Shown: positions 1-7,937, counted from the first letter of the stretch. The stretch: 46,400 nucleotides of DNA from Oscillospiraceae bacterium (GCA_015066345.1 SVOQ01000021.1:1-46400); one strand, 5' to 3'. Notes: generated from the letters alone by a model not told the origin. Translations and numbers: made by a program.

Positions 1-121
1 CCGCTCGTGAGCGGCTGCTTGAGATTGTAATGCGGTGCTAAACTTTCAGTGCCCCTTCGAGGGGCTAAGCCAGCATTCGCCCCTTATAGGGGCAGAGCAA
101 ACCACCAGTTTACTGGTGGTT
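1..121. repeat. Cluster of four short hairpins downstream of the CD1247-like gene
   Basis: Four compact inverted repeats lie in 121 bases: 1-14 (CCGCT/AGCGG arms), 51-65 (GCCCC/GGGGC, 5-base loop), 79-93 (GCCCC/GGGGC, 5-base loop) and 100-121 (9-bp AACCACCAG/CTGGTGGTT stem, TTTA loop). The last lies just past the stop codon of the minus-strand gene ending at 137, so it could end that transcript, although only a short T-run follows. The two GCCCC hairpins have near-identical arms, which suggests a REP-like repeat or structured RNA. No coding sequence is seen here. Confidence 0.6.
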
Positions 122-136
122 ATGATTGTTAAATTA

Positions 137-580
137 TTAGTCTTCGTCGCAGCAATCGCAACCGCAATCACAGTCGCATTCGCAATCATCAAAATCGATG
201 TCGAGTTCAAGTTTCTCGCCACAACCGGGGCATTCGATGATTTCTTCGTCGAGCATTTCGTCGTCAAGAAGGATTTCTTCGCCGCAGAGGGGACACTCTA
301 TTTCGTAAAGTTCCTCATCATCACAGCAACAGCAATCGTCATCATCGTAGAAATCTTCATCGTCGAAGATGTATTCCTCAAGTTCGTCAAGGTCCTCGTC
401 AATAGCATCAACAAGGTCTTCACAAGCACTGAGGTCTTCGTCAATATCGCTTATTGTGAGAGCCATATCTTCAAGAATGTCGAACATTGCGTCGAAGATT
501 TTAGCTTCTTTTGTATCTTTGTCAAGGTCAAGACCTGCTGCAAGGCCTTTAAGGTATGCAACTTTTTCTGTAAGTGTCAT
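137..580 (-). CDS. CD1247-like acidic protein with zinc ribbon and Cys/Asp-rich tail
   Basis: This 147-residue protein is very acidic. Its N-terminal half (about residues 1-70) is a helical segment like the domain named after C. difficile CD1247, which is common in Clostridia beside efp. The middle holds an all-Asp/Cys stretch with four consecutive Cys near residue 82, then a zinc-ribbon-like pair, CPLCGEE and CPGCGEK. The last 20 residues alternate Asp, Glu and Cys. These Cys clusters suggest metal binding, but the function is unknown. The start is supported by an AGGAGG site just upstream. It sits 40 bp after efp on the same strand and is probably co-transcribed with it. The family call is from memory of the family and its context. 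Confidence 0.8.
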   Translation of the reverse strand: MTLTEKVAYLKGLAAGLDLDKDTKEAKIFDAMFDILEDMALTISDIDEDLSACEDLVDAIDEDLDELEEYIFDDEDFYDDDDCCCCDDEELYEIECPLCGEEILLDDEMLDEEIIECPGCGEKLELDIDFDDCECDCDCGCDCCDED

Positions 581-620
581 ATTAAACTCCTCCTGTATAG
601 GAAAATTTTTAAAACGGCAA

Positions 621-1178
621 TTATGCTCTTGAGAGATATTCGCCTGTTCTTGTATCGATGTTAATCATTTCGCCCTCGTCAATGAAAAGGGGAACTTTGA
701 TTTCTGCACCTGTTTCAACAGTAGCGGGTTTTGTAGCGTTAGTAGCTGTGTTTCCTGCGAAACCGGGGTCAGTTTTTGTAACCTGAAGAGTTACGAATGT
801 GGGGGGTTCTACGCCGAAAACGTTGCCTTTGTAAGAAAGAATCTTACAAACCATATTCTCTTTAACGAATTTGAAGTTGTCGCCAAGGTTTGAAGCATCA
901 ACGGGAATCATATCGTATGTTTCCTGGTCCATAAAGTAGTAAAGACCGCCGTCTTCGTAAGAATATTCCATATCCTTTCTCTCGATGAAAGCTGTGGGAT
1001 ATTTGTCAGTGGGGCTGAAAGTTTTTTCTGTAACGCTACCGTTGATTACGTCACGGATTTTTGTACGTACGAAAGCCGCACCTTTACCGGGTTTAACGTG
1101 CTGGAATTCGATAATAGAATAAACTTTACCGTCCATTTCAAATGTAACGCCGTTTTTGAAATCGCCTGCTGTTACCAT
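621..1178 (-). CDS. efp: Elongation factor P
   Basis: This is a full-length EF-P of 185 residues, the usual size, with KOW-like domain I and two OB-fold domains. EF-P binds between the ribosomal P and E sites and relieves stalling at polyproline stretches. The tip loop of domain I reads PGKGAAFVR, with Lys32 at the position that carries a modification in some bacteria. No modification enzyme is visible in this window. The C-terminus carries the family signature around [18 protein letters not shown] site precedes the ATG. It follows aspS with a 112-bp gap that contains a probable promoter, so it may be transcribed both from aspS and on its own. Confidence 0.97.
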   Translation of the reverse strand: MVTAGDFKNGVTFEMDGKVYSIIEFQHVKPGKGAAFVRTKIRDVINGSVTEKTFSPTDKYPTAFIERKDMEYSYEDGGLYYFMDQETYDMIPVDASNLGDNFKFVKENMVCKILSYKGNVFGVEPPTFVTLQVTKTDPGFAGNTATNATKPATVETGAEIKVPLFIDEGEMINIDTRTGEYLSRA

Positions 1179-1192
1179 AAATAAATCCTCCG

Positions 1193-1230
1193 AAAATGAA
1201 TTTCATTTTAATACATAATTAATATTATAC
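1193..1230 (-). promoter_or_regulatory. Probable efp promoter and short leader palindrome
   Basis: On the minus strand a perfect TATAAT (1224-1229) lies upstream of efp. The -35 is weak: ACTTGA at 17-bp spacing, or TTGAAA at 15. Between it and the efp RBS is a near-perfect palindrome, AAAATGAA/TTCATTTT (about 1193-1209), which would put a small hairpin right before the Shine-Dalgarno sequence. Any regulatory role is inference. Confidence 0.45.
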
Positions 1231-1290
1231 TAATTTAGCCTTATTTTCAAGTGTTTTTTGATATTTTAACACTATAATAAGCTAAAACAG

Positions 1291-3069
1291 TTAATTTTGA
1301 GTTTTTAAGTCAATGCCAAGCTCGTCAAGTTGTACTGTATCAACCTTTGAGGGGCATTCTGTCATAGGTTCACTTGCGTTCTGCACCTTCGGGAAAGCAA
1401 TAACATCACGAAGAGAATCTGCTTTAACAAGTTGCATAACAAGTCTGTCAAGACCGATACCCATACCACCGTGGGGAGGGGGACCGAATTTGAAAGCATC
1501 AAGAAGATATCCGAATTTCTGCTGTGCTTCTTCGTCTGAAAGACCAAGGAGTTTGAACATTCTGTCCTGAAGTTCGGGGTTTGTAATACGGATAGAACCT
1601 GATGAAAGCTCAATACCGTTAAGAACAAGGTCATAAGCCTCGGCTCTGACTGCCGCCTTATCTGTTTCAAGATAGGGAAGACACTCGGGAAGGGGGGATG
1701 TGAAAGGATGGTGCATTGCAACAAACTGCTGAGCATCCTCGTCCCAATCGAAGAAGGGGAATTCAACAATCCAGAGAAGGTTAAAGCCATCACCGATAAT
1801 ATCAAGTTTCTTTGCGGCTTCGTTACGAAGCGCACCGAGAACTGAAAGAACTGAACTGTTTTTGGTATCAGCAATAATGAAAACAACGTCGCCTTTTTCG
1901 GCTCCTGCTCTGTCGAGAATTGCTTTCATTTCGTCCTCAGTCATAAACTTAGCAAAACTTGAAGCAATACCGTCGTCGGTAAGTCTTATCCATGCAAGAC
2001 CCTTTGCACCGATACCTTTTGCAAACTCTGTAAGCTTGTCGACTTCTTTTCTTGTGTATGTTGTAACTGCTCCTTTAGCAGTAATACCGCGTACTGAACC
2101 GCCACCTGCAACTGCACCTGAAAATACTGAGAAACCGCAGTCCTTAACAATATCGGTAAGGTCGAAAATCTCCATACCGAAACGGGTGTCGGGCTTGTCT
2201 GAGCCGTAACGCTCCATAGCCTCTTTATAAGTAAGACGGGGAAGGGGAAGAGGAATATCAACACCAAGAGCCTCTTTGAAAACTCTTGCAATGTAGCCCT
2301 CACCGATGGAAAGAACATCTTCCATTGTAACGAATGACATTTCAAGGTCAATCTGTGTAAATTCGGGTTGACGGTCCGCTCTTAAGTCCTCGTCACGGAA
2401 ACAACGGGCAATCTGCATATATCTGTCAAATCCCGCAACCATTGAAAGTTGTTTGTAAAGCTGGGGTGACTGGGGAAGAGCATAGAATGTGCCCTGATGA
2501 ATACGGCTGGGAACAAGGAAGTCACGTGCTCCCTCGGGAGTTGATTTAATGAGCATGGGAGTTTCAATTTCAACGAAACCGTTTTCATCAAAATAGTCAC
2601 GGGTGATTTTTGTTACTTTGTGACGGAAGAGTATATTTTTCTGTAAATCGGGTCTTCTGAGGTCAAGATAACGGTATTTAAGCCTTGTAAGTTCGGATGT
2701 CTGGCAGTTTTCAACGATGTCAAAGGGGGGAGTTTCACTTTTTGCAAGAACTCTTAAATCCTTAACGTCTATTTCGATATCGCCCGTGGGAATTTCGCTG
2801 TTTTTTGATGAACGCTCACGAACAATACCCTTAGCCATAAGAACATATTCACTTCTTACCGAGAAGGCTTTTTCAAAAATTTCTTTATCTGTATTTTCGT
2901 CGAAAGCAAGTTGAACAATACCTGTTTTATCACGTAAATCCACGAAAATAAGTGCACCAAGGTCACGTTGTTTTGCAACCCATCCGCAAACGGTAACTTC
3001 TTCGCCGATGTTTTCGGCACGAAGGTCACCACAGAAAACAGAACGCTTAAGTCCGTTCATATTATCCAT
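1291..3069 (-). CDS. aspS: Aspartyl-tRNA synthetase (bacterial type)
   Basis: This 592-residue class II aminoacyl-tRNA synthetase charges tRNA-Asp with aspartate. In order it shows an N-terminal OB-fold anticodon-binding domain (about 1-110), catalytic motif 1, motif 2 (FRDEDLRADRQPEFTQID), a GAD insertion domain in the middle (about 290-420), and motif 3 (GIGLDRLVMQL) near the C-terminus. Length and the GAD insertion match the bacterial AspRS type. Without a check for gatCAB elsewhere, whether it is discriminating or also charges tRNA-Asn cannot be told. An AAGGA site precedes the first ATG; a second ATG four codons in is an alternative start. It lies 26 bp downstream of the ABC permease on the same strand. 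Confidence 0.97.
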   Translation of the reverse strand: MDNMNGLKRSVFCGDLRAENIGEEVTVCGWVAKQRDLGALIFVDLRDKTGIVQLAFDENTDKEIFEKAFSVRSEYVLMAKGIVRERSSKNSEIPTGDIEIDVKDLRVLAKSETPPFDIVENCQTSELTRLKYRYLDLRRPDLQKNILFRHKVTKITRDYFDENGFVEIETPMLIKSTPEGARDFLVPSRIHQGTFYALPQSPQLYKQLSMVAGFDRYMQIARCFRDEDLRADRQPEFTQIDLEMSFVTMEDVLSIGEGYIARVFKEALGVDIPLPLPRLTYKEAMERYGSDKPDTRFGMEIFDLTDIVKDCGFSVFSGAVAGGGSVRGITAKGAVTTYTRKEVDKLTEFAKGIGAKGLAWIRLTDDGIASSFAKFMTEDEMKAILDRAGAEKGDVVFIIADTKNSSVLSVLGALRNEAAKKLDIIGDGFNLLWIVEFPFFDWDEDAQQFVAMHHPFTSPLPECLPYLETDKAAVRAEAYDLVLNGIELSSGSIRITNPELQDRMFKLLGLSDEEAQQKFGYLLDAFKFGPPPHGGMGIGLDRLVMQLVKADSLRDVIAFPKVQNASEPMTECPSKVDTVQLDELGIDLKTQN

Positions 3070-3095
3070 ATTTATACATCCTTTCTTAAGGGAAA

Positions 3096-3950
3096 TTACT
3101 TAATATTTGCTTTATGCTTTGTAAGGTAGGTTATGGGTGAACTGAGAAGTATAGAACTTAAAAGCATAAATAACGGTCCTGAGAATACAAAGCTGCTACC
3201 GTGTCTGTATAATTCCTGCTGAGCTTTAACAACATTTGATGATATTGTAATAACATCGTCGTGTACAACCATACCGAAGGGAATAATTTTACCCACAATA
3301 AGCGTTAATCCCACAATTACACCGAATGACCCGAAGAATATAAGAACCGTTGCAATGGGTCCGAGTTTTGAGAGAGGAGAAATGTGGGCGCAGGTTATAC
3401 CCAAATACATACACTGCACTACCAAAAACATTGCTATTGCAACCCACACGAGGTAATAAACCGCAAGGGAAATCATAGTCTGTGTTGATTGACCTAATAA
3501 CAACATAAATAACTGGTCTGCAAGGTCCTGAAGGTCACCGCCCATACATTCGCCAACCTGATAAATCCACAGGAAAAATGAGCCGAAGAACAGCATATAA
3601 GTGATATATGTCCAGATAAGACCTGAAATAATTTTTGACCATATAAGTGAGCCTGTTTTAACGGGAAGAGTAAGCGTAAGATAACCTGCTCTGCCAAAAG
3701 TGGTTTTGGAAAACATAAGTCCGACGGCAATGAGAATAACAATACAGGCAAAAAACATTGCAAGACAGACTACAATACCACCAATTGCTACAAAAATTAA
3801 TTTTTTGTCATTCCAGATATTGAAAACGTCTTTTATACTGTAAATAACGAGCAATTCTGCGAATCCCGCAATAATGAAAATAGAAAGAAATATGGTGGAA
3901 ACTGAGTGCCACTGGGCTTTAATATCGTTTTTAAGGAGTTTACCAAACAT
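3096..3950 (-). CDS. ABC transporter permease, ABC-2 type
   Basis: This is an integral membrane protein of 284 residues with about six hydrophobic segments, including a Val/Ile/Cys-rich helix near residue 60 and long helices in the middle and at the C-terminus. It resembles ABC-2 or YtrC/BcrB-like permeases that pair with a single small ATPase. A start at 3950 (MFGKLLKND) is preferred over an upstream in-frame ATG because a perfect AAGGAGG lies 9 bases before it. This start overlaps the end of the ATPase gene by 11 bp, which suggests translational coupling. The substrate is unknown; efflux of peptides or antimicrobials is typical for relatives. Confidence 0.85.
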   Translation of the reverse strand: MFGKLLKNDIKAQWHSVSTIFLSIFIIAGFAELLVIYSIKDVFNIWNDKKLIFVAIGGIVVCLAMFFACIVILIAVGLMFSKTTFGRAGYLTLTLPVKTGSLIWSKIISGLIWTYITYMLFFGSFFLWIYQVGECMGGDLQDLADQLFMLLLGQSTQTMISLAVYYLVWVAIAMFLVVQCMYLGITCAHISPLSKLGPIATVLIFFGSFGVIVGLTLIVGKIIPFGMVVHDDVITISSNVVKAQQELYRHGSSFVFSGPLFMLLSSILLSSPITYLTKHKANIK

Positions 3951-4647
3951 TGCTGAAAACCTCCTTAAATATATCTTCGATAGACTTACCGTCCTGTAAA
4001 ATATTTTCAACACTGTCGTTGAGAAGAACCTTGCCGTTGCCTAAAAATACCGCGTGGGTAAATACATCTTCAAGGTCGTTTATAAGGTGGGTTGAAATGA
4101 GAAGTGTTGATGTACCGGCGTAGTTTTTCATAATAAAGTCAAGAATCTGACCTCTTGTAGCGGGGTCAACACCGCCCATGGGCTCATCAAGAATATAAAG
4201 CTGGGCATCCCTTGACATTGTAAGGGAAAGAAGGAGTTTTTCCTGCATACCCTTGGACATAGTTTTGGCTTTTTGTTTGGGGTCAAGACCAAATCGCTTA
4301 ATCATATCAAGGGCTTTTTCTTTATTAAAATCATTAAAAAAATCGTTGAAATAATCAACCGCATCAATGTTACGCATCCAGTCGTGTACAAAGGTCTGCT
4401 CGGGTAAATACGCAGTAACCGCCTTTGTCATTGCACCGGGTTTTTCGCCGTTGATTGTAACTGTGCCTTTGTAATCGTGGATAAGACCCGTGAGGATTTT
4501 CATAAATGTGGATTTACCGCATCCGTTAGGACCGAAAAGTCCTATTACTTCACCTCGGGGAAGGGTAAAGCTTATATCATCTAAAACAAGGTGTTTACCG
4601 TAGGATTTTGATAAGCCCTCGGCTACAATTATGTTGTTTTCTGACAT
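3940..4647 (-). CDS. ABC transporter ATP-binding protein
   Basis: This 235-residue nucleotide-binding subunit has a Walker A motif (GPNGCGKST, about residues 38-46), a Q-loop region, an ABC signature in altered form (MSKGMQEKLLL), Walker B (LYILDEP) and a switch His (STHL). It powers the permease encoded directly downstream. The pair resembles YtrB- or BcrA-type exporters, which are often controlled by an upstream GntR regulator. None is present here; instead an inverted repeat overlaps the promoter. An AAAGGAGG site precedes the ATG. The transported substrate cannot be inferred. Confidence 0.92.
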   Translation of the reverse strand: MSENNIIVAEGLSKSYGKHLVLDDISFTLPRGEVIGLFGPNGCGKSTFMKILTGLIHDYKGTVTINGEKPGAMTKAVTAYLPEQTFVHDWMRNIDAVDYFNDFFNDFNKEKALDMIKRFGLDPKQKAKTMSKGMQEKLLLSLTMSRDAQLYILDEPMGGVDPATRGQILDFIMKNYAGTSTLLISTHLINDLEDVFTHAVFLGNGKVLLNDSVENILQDGKSIEDIFKEVFSNVW

Positions 4648-4706
4648 AATTAAACCTCCTTTTTTATTTGATTATTTCTAAAAAATTCCAAAAATAATCG
4701 AAACTT

Positions 4707-4747
4707 GACTAATTATATATTTTACACTTATTAGTCCTTTAAGTCAA
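4707..4747 (-). promoter_or_regulatory. Promoter of the ABC operon with an overlapping inverted repeat
   Basis: On the minus strand, -35 TTGACT (4742-4747), a 17-bp spacer and -10 TAAAAT (4719-4724) lie about 70 bases upstream of the ABC ATPase. A perfect 7-bp inverted repeat, GACTAAT (4707-4713) and ATTAGTC (4730-4736), brackets the -10. This is the usual position of a repressor site, so an unlinked repressor is a reasonable inference. Confidence 0.6.
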
Positions 4748-4783
4748 TATATCAAACTGTAAAAAAGATGTAAATTAAATCGC

Positions 4784-4821
4784 AAAAAACAAAAAACACC
4801 CTTTCCCAAAAGGAAAGGGTG
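4784..4821 (-). terminator. Rho-independent terminator of the 49-residue gene
   Basis: On the minus strand a perfect 10-bp stem (CACCCTTTCC at 4812-4821 pairing with 4797-4806, 5-base loop) is followed by a run of six T and a second T-rich stretch. It lies 14 bases after the stop codon of the small gene at 4836-4985. This is a strong intrinsic terminator. Confidence 0.9.
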
Positions 4822-4835
4822 CTAAGTAAATTTAC

Positions 4836-4985
4836 TTATGCGAAAAGACCGCCAAAGAAGCTTGAGCAAGTGTCAAGAACTGCACTTACGTCGTATTCTA
4901 CGAGAGAACCTTCGATGGACTTAAGAATAGCAGAAAGATCTGCACCTTCGAAAAGATTAAAAATAATATCGAGAATAGAACCCAT
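4836..4985 (-). CDS. Small amphipathic protein of unknown function (49 residues)
   Basis: This short reading frame encodes 49 residues, starting MGSILDIIFNLFEGADLS and ending SSFFGGLFA. It has an amphipathic N-terminal helix, an acidic centre (two Glu, several Asp), a single Cys and a Phe/Gly-rich tail. No signal peptide or known motif is recognised. Its reality rests on its complete expression unit: a consensus promoter at 5010-5038, an 18-base leader with GGAGGCG placed 6 bases before ATG, and a strong terminator just after the stop. It stands alone between the ABC operon and the polysaccharide cluster. It could be a membrane-active or regulatory peptide, but nothing in the sequence proves a role. 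Confidence 0.75.
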   Translation of the reverse strand: MGSILDIIFNLFEGADLSAILKSIEGSLVEYDVSAVLDTCSSFFGGLFA

Positions 4986-5009
4986 TAATATCGCCTCCTA
5001 TTTACGCAC

Positions 5010-5038
5010 AATATATCATAAATTACCTCGTTTGTCAA
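5010..5038 (-). promoter_or_regulatory. Consensus promoter of the 49-residue gene
   Basis: On the minus strand, -35 TTGACA (5033-5038) is perfect, the spacer is 17 bp and -10 is TATATT (5010-5015). Expected transcription start is near 5003, about 18 bases before the ATG. The rest of 5039-5140 is AT-rich, with no gene seen. Confidence 0.8.
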
Positions 5039-5142
5039 GGATTAACCTTATTGTAAACTTTTGGAAGATTTAAATTTCAGAAATTGTTGAAAAAGTGTAA
5101 AAAAAATGGACTGAATATGCTTTCATAATCGCTTTTGATTTA

Positions 5143-5171
5143 TTGACTTTACATAACATATATGATATGAT
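5143..5171 (+). promoter_or_regulatory. Promoter of the polysaccharide cluster
   Basis: TTGACT (5143-5148), a 17-bp spacer and TATGAT (5166-5171) give a good sigma-A promoter about 107 bases before the first gene of the cluster. The leader (about 5178-5277) contains a weak ACGG...CCGT hairpin followed by a T-run (about 5200-5215), which could act as an attenuator. GGAGCG serves as RBS for the gene at 5278. No other strong internal promoter was noticed in the cluster. Confidence 0.7.
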
Positions 5172-5277
5172 TTCTATATATATGGTTTAATACGGAAGTT
5201 GTGCCGTTTTTCCATAAAATTTTAAAACCTTAACAACGAAAAGTTGATAGAATTATATCATTAACGGAGCGGATTAA

Positions 5278-5907
5278 ATGTATAAAAAAGTAGTAAAAAG
5301 GCTTTTGGATATTATCCTTTCATTATGCGGAATTATAGTGTTAAGTGTTCCCATGGTTATTATTGCATTAGCAATAAAAATCGATAGTAAGGGTCCCGTG
5401 TTTTTCAAGCAAAAAAGAGTTGGTCTCAACAAAGAACATTTTGAAATTCTTAAATTCAGAACTATGTTAACTGAAACTCCGAAGGATGTTCCTACACACG
5501 AGCTATCGGATTCAAAAAAATGGATTACAAAAGTCGGTAAAATTTTAAGAAAAACAAGTCTGGATGAATTACCCCAGCTTTTCAACATTTTCAAAGGCGA
5601 AATGAGTATCATTGGTCCCAGACCCGCCTTGTGGAATCAGTATGACCTTATTGAAGAGCGTGATAAATACGGTGCTAATAATGTCCGTCCCGGTCTTACG
5701 GGTCTTGCACAGATAAGCGGTCGTGATGAACTCGCAATTCCCGTAAAAGCAAAGCTTGACGGCGAATATGTTGAGAAAATGAGTTTGTTGTTTGACATAA
5801 AATGTTTCATAAAAACCATCGGAAGTGTTATCAGGAGTGATGGTTTTGTGGAAGGAAAAGCCGCAGGCGAAAATGTAAGTAACGAAAAAGACGGAATAAA
5901 GGATTAA
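5278..5907 (+). CDS. Initiating sugar transferase (phosphoglycosyl transferase), first copy
   Basis: This 209-residue monotopic phosphoglycosyl transferase would move a sugar-1-phosphate from a UDP-sugar to undecaprenyl phosphate, the first step of polysaccharide assembly at the membrane. It has one N-terminal membrane segment (about 15-35) with no extra multi-spanning domain, then the family motifs: KxRxGL near the start of the catalytic domain, the catalytic Asp-Glu in SLDELPQLFN, SIIGPRPAL, and RPGLTGLAQI. Length is that of the short PglC/EpsL type. It opens the cluster. A second member of the family follows at 7938, so each may start a different glycan or a different sugar. Confidence 0.93.
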   Translation: MYKKVVKRLLDIILSLCGIIVLSVPMVIIALAIKIDSKGPVFFKQKRVGLNKEHFEILKFRTMLTETPKDVPTHELSDSKKWITKVGKILRKTSLDELPQLFNIFKGEMSIIGPRPALWNQYDLIEERDKYGANNVRPGLTGLAQISGRDELAIPVKAKLDGEYVEKMSLLFDIKCFIKTIGSVIRSDGFVEGKAAGENVSNEKDGIKD

Positions 5908-5911
5908 TTTT

Positions 5912-6754
5912 ATGGCTTTGAAATTAATGTACATCACAAACAGACCTGATGTTGCACAGGTGGCACAAAGCTGCGGTGTTGACAGGATATTTGTTGATAT
6001 GGAATACATCGGTAAAGAAGAACGCCAGGGCGGTCTTGATACGGTTAAGAGTCACCACACTGTTGAGGATGTTAAAAATCTTCGTAAGGTGCTTAATGAA
6101 ACAGAGCTTCTTGTAAGGGTAAATCCCATTCACGAAGCAGGGGAAAATTGGTGCAGTTCAAAAGAGGAAATTGATGCGGTAGTTGAAGCCGGAGCGGATA
6201 TTATAATGCTCCCTATGGCTAAGACTGTTGACGATATCAAAAAATTCGTTGAATACGTGGGCGGAAGAACAAAAACGATGCTTCTGCTGGAAACTGCCGA
6301 GGCAAAAGAGAATATAAAAGAAATGCTCGATGTAGGCGGTCTTGATATGGTGCATATCGGACTTAACGATTTGCATTTGTCCTACGGTATGAAGTTTATG
6401 TTCCAGCTCCTTACGGACTCAACAGTTGATGAACTTTGTAAAATTATCGGCAGTTACGGTATTCCTTACGGATTCGGCGGAATTGCAAGACTCGGTTTCG
6501 GTATGTTACCCGCGGAACACGTTATTGCGGAGCATTACAGGTTAGGTTCTTCAATGGCGATTTTATCCAGAAGTTTCTGTGATATATATAAAACTTCGGA
6601 TATGGCGGAAGTCAAAAGACTTTTTGAACAGGAACTTGAAAAAATCAGGAAATACGAAACTGAGCTTACAAAGAAAGATAACGATTTCTTTATTGAAAAC
6701 CAAAAAGAAACGGCACGTCTCGTAGATATAATCGTACAAAAGATTCAGAAATAA
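5912..6754 (+). CDS. HpcH/HpaI aldolase/citrate lyase-family protein
   Basis: This 280-residue TIM-barrel protein resembles HpcH/HpaI aldolases, which make or break C-C bonds next to pyruvate-like groups with a divalent metal. Visible family elements are VDMEYIG near residue 29, the Arg in LLVRVNP, the metal Glu in LLLETAEAKEN, and GLNDLHLSYG, which matches the GxxDLxxSxG metal Asp loop. The usual base His (in D-x-E-H) is replaced by Tyr, so the chemistry may differ. It starts 4 bp after the sugar transferase and precedes an aminotransferase, so a role in making an unusual sugar or acid substituent is plausible. The substrate is unknown. Confidence 0.8.
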   Translation: MALKLMYITNRPDVAQVAQSCGVDRIFVDMEYIGKEERQGGLDTVKSHHTVEDVKNLRKVLNETELLVRVNPIHEAGENWCSSKEEIDAVVEAGADIIMLPMAKTVDDIKKFVEYVGGRTKTMLLLETAEAKENIKEMLDVGGLDMVHIGLNDLHLSYGMKFMFQLLTDSTVDELCKIIGSYGIPYGFGGIARLGFGMLPAEHVIAEHYRLGSSMAILSRSFCDIYKTSDMAEVKRLFEQELEKIRKYETELTKKDNDFFIENQKETARLVDIIVQKIQK

Positions 6755-6789
6755 AAAACAAAGTTTTCAGAAGGGAAGAAACTTTTAAT

Positions 6790-7935
6790 ATGGCAAATAC
6801 AAGAAAAACAATTCCTCTTGCAACACCCACAATGCACGGGGAGGAAATGAAATTTGTTCAAGAAGCATTCGACAGAAACTGGATTGCTCCTTTAGGCTTT
6901 AACTGTGACGGTTTAGAACAGGAAATGAACGAATATCTGTGCCGTAACGGTGGTAAAAATCAGGAGGCTCTCTCTACGGTTTCATGTACCTCCGCTTTAC
7001 ATCTTGCGGTAAAACTCGCAGGGGTTAAAAGGGGCGACAAAGTATTTTGTTCCGATATGACCTTTGCGGCAACGGTTAACCCCGTAAGCTACGAGGGCGG
7101 CGAACAGATTTACATAGATTCCGAATATGAGACATGGAATATGGACCCAAAAGCACTTGAAAAGGCTTTTGAGAAATATCCGGATACAAAGGTTGTAGTC
7201 CTTGCTCATCTTTACGGAACACCCTCTAAGATGGATGAAATTCTCGAAATTTGCGAGAAACACGGTGCAATCCTTATTGAAGATGCGGCGGAAGCTCTGG
7301 GTGCTACCTATCACGGTGTTGCCTGCGGTACTTTCGGTAAATACAACGCAATAAGCTTTAACGGTAATAAAATCATTACAACCTCGGGTGGCGGTATGTT
7401 ATTTACCGAAACCAAAGAGGAAAGAGAAAAAGCATTTTTCTGGGCAACTCAGTCAAGAGAGCCGGAGCTTTGGTATCAGCACAAGGAAACCGGTTACAAC
7501 TACCGTATGTCAAATATAGTTGCGGGTGTGGGCAGAGGTCAGCTTTTACATCTTGATGAGCACAGAGATGCCAAGGAGCGTATTTACAGACGTTACGAAG
7601 AAGGTTTTAAGGGTCTTCCCGTTAAAATGAACCCGTATCTTCCTGACTCAAAGCCCAACTTCTGGCTTTCCTGTATGATAATTGATGAGGATTGCGATGT
7701 TGACCCCATCTCCGTTATTAAAAAGTTGGCAGAAGAAAAAATAGACTCCCGTCCTATCTGGAAGCCCATGCATATGCAACCTATTTTCAAAAACAACGAT
7801 TTCATAACTGAAGGTGAGAAATCAGTTGGTGAGGATGTTTTCAAGAGAGGTATGTGCCTTCCCTCGGATATTAAAATGACTGAGGAAGAACAGAATTTTG
7901 TTATATCCGTAATTAAATCTTGTTTTGAGGGTTAA
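6790..7935 (+). CDS. DegT/DnrJ/EryC1/StrS-family sugar aminotransferase (PglE-like)
   Basis: This PLP-dependent aminotransferase of 381 residues is of the nucleotide-sugar type; relatives convert 4-keto-sugars to 4-amino-sugars. The PLP-binding Lys is Lys194 in SFNGNK, with Asp165 (IEDAAEALG) as the pyridine-binding Asp and a Ser/Thr-rich phosphate loop near residue 65. It is directly upstream of a PglC-like transferase and a PglD-like acetyltransferase, the order expected for a bacillosamine-type amino sugar. The 4,6-dehydratase that would make its keto-sugar is absent from this window, so it would have to be encoded elsewhere. Confidence 0.9.
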   Translation: MANTRKTIPLATPTMHGEEMKFVQEAFDRNWIAPLGFNCDGLEQEMNEYLCRNGGKNQEALSTVSCTSALHLAVKLAGVKRGDKVFCSDMTFAATVNPVSYEGGEQIYIDSEYETWNMDPKALEKAFEKYPDTKVVVLAHLYGTPSKMDEILEICEKHGAILIEDAAEALGATYHGVACGTFGKYNAISFNGNKIITTSGGGMLFTETKEEREKAFFWATQSREPELWYQHKETGYNYRMSNIVAGVGRGQLLHLDEHRDAKERIYRRYEEGFKGLPVKMNPYLPDSKPNFWLSCMIIDEDCDVDPISVIKKLAEEKIDSRPIWKPMHMQPIFKNNDFITEGEKSVGEDVFKRGMCLPSDIKMTEEEQNFVISVIKSCFEG

Positions 7936-7937
7936 AA

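Noticed and set aside
35-664. Long plus-strand reading frame across the start of the window
   Set aside because: It lies fully opposite the acidic CD1247-like gene, has no RBS, and its low-complexity Phe/Val/Ile-rich content mirrors the acidic codons of the real gene.
3951-4013. Longer N-terminus for the ABC permease
   Set aside because: It would overlap the ATPase gene by 74 bp without an RBS; the ATG at 3950 has a perfect AAGGAGG.
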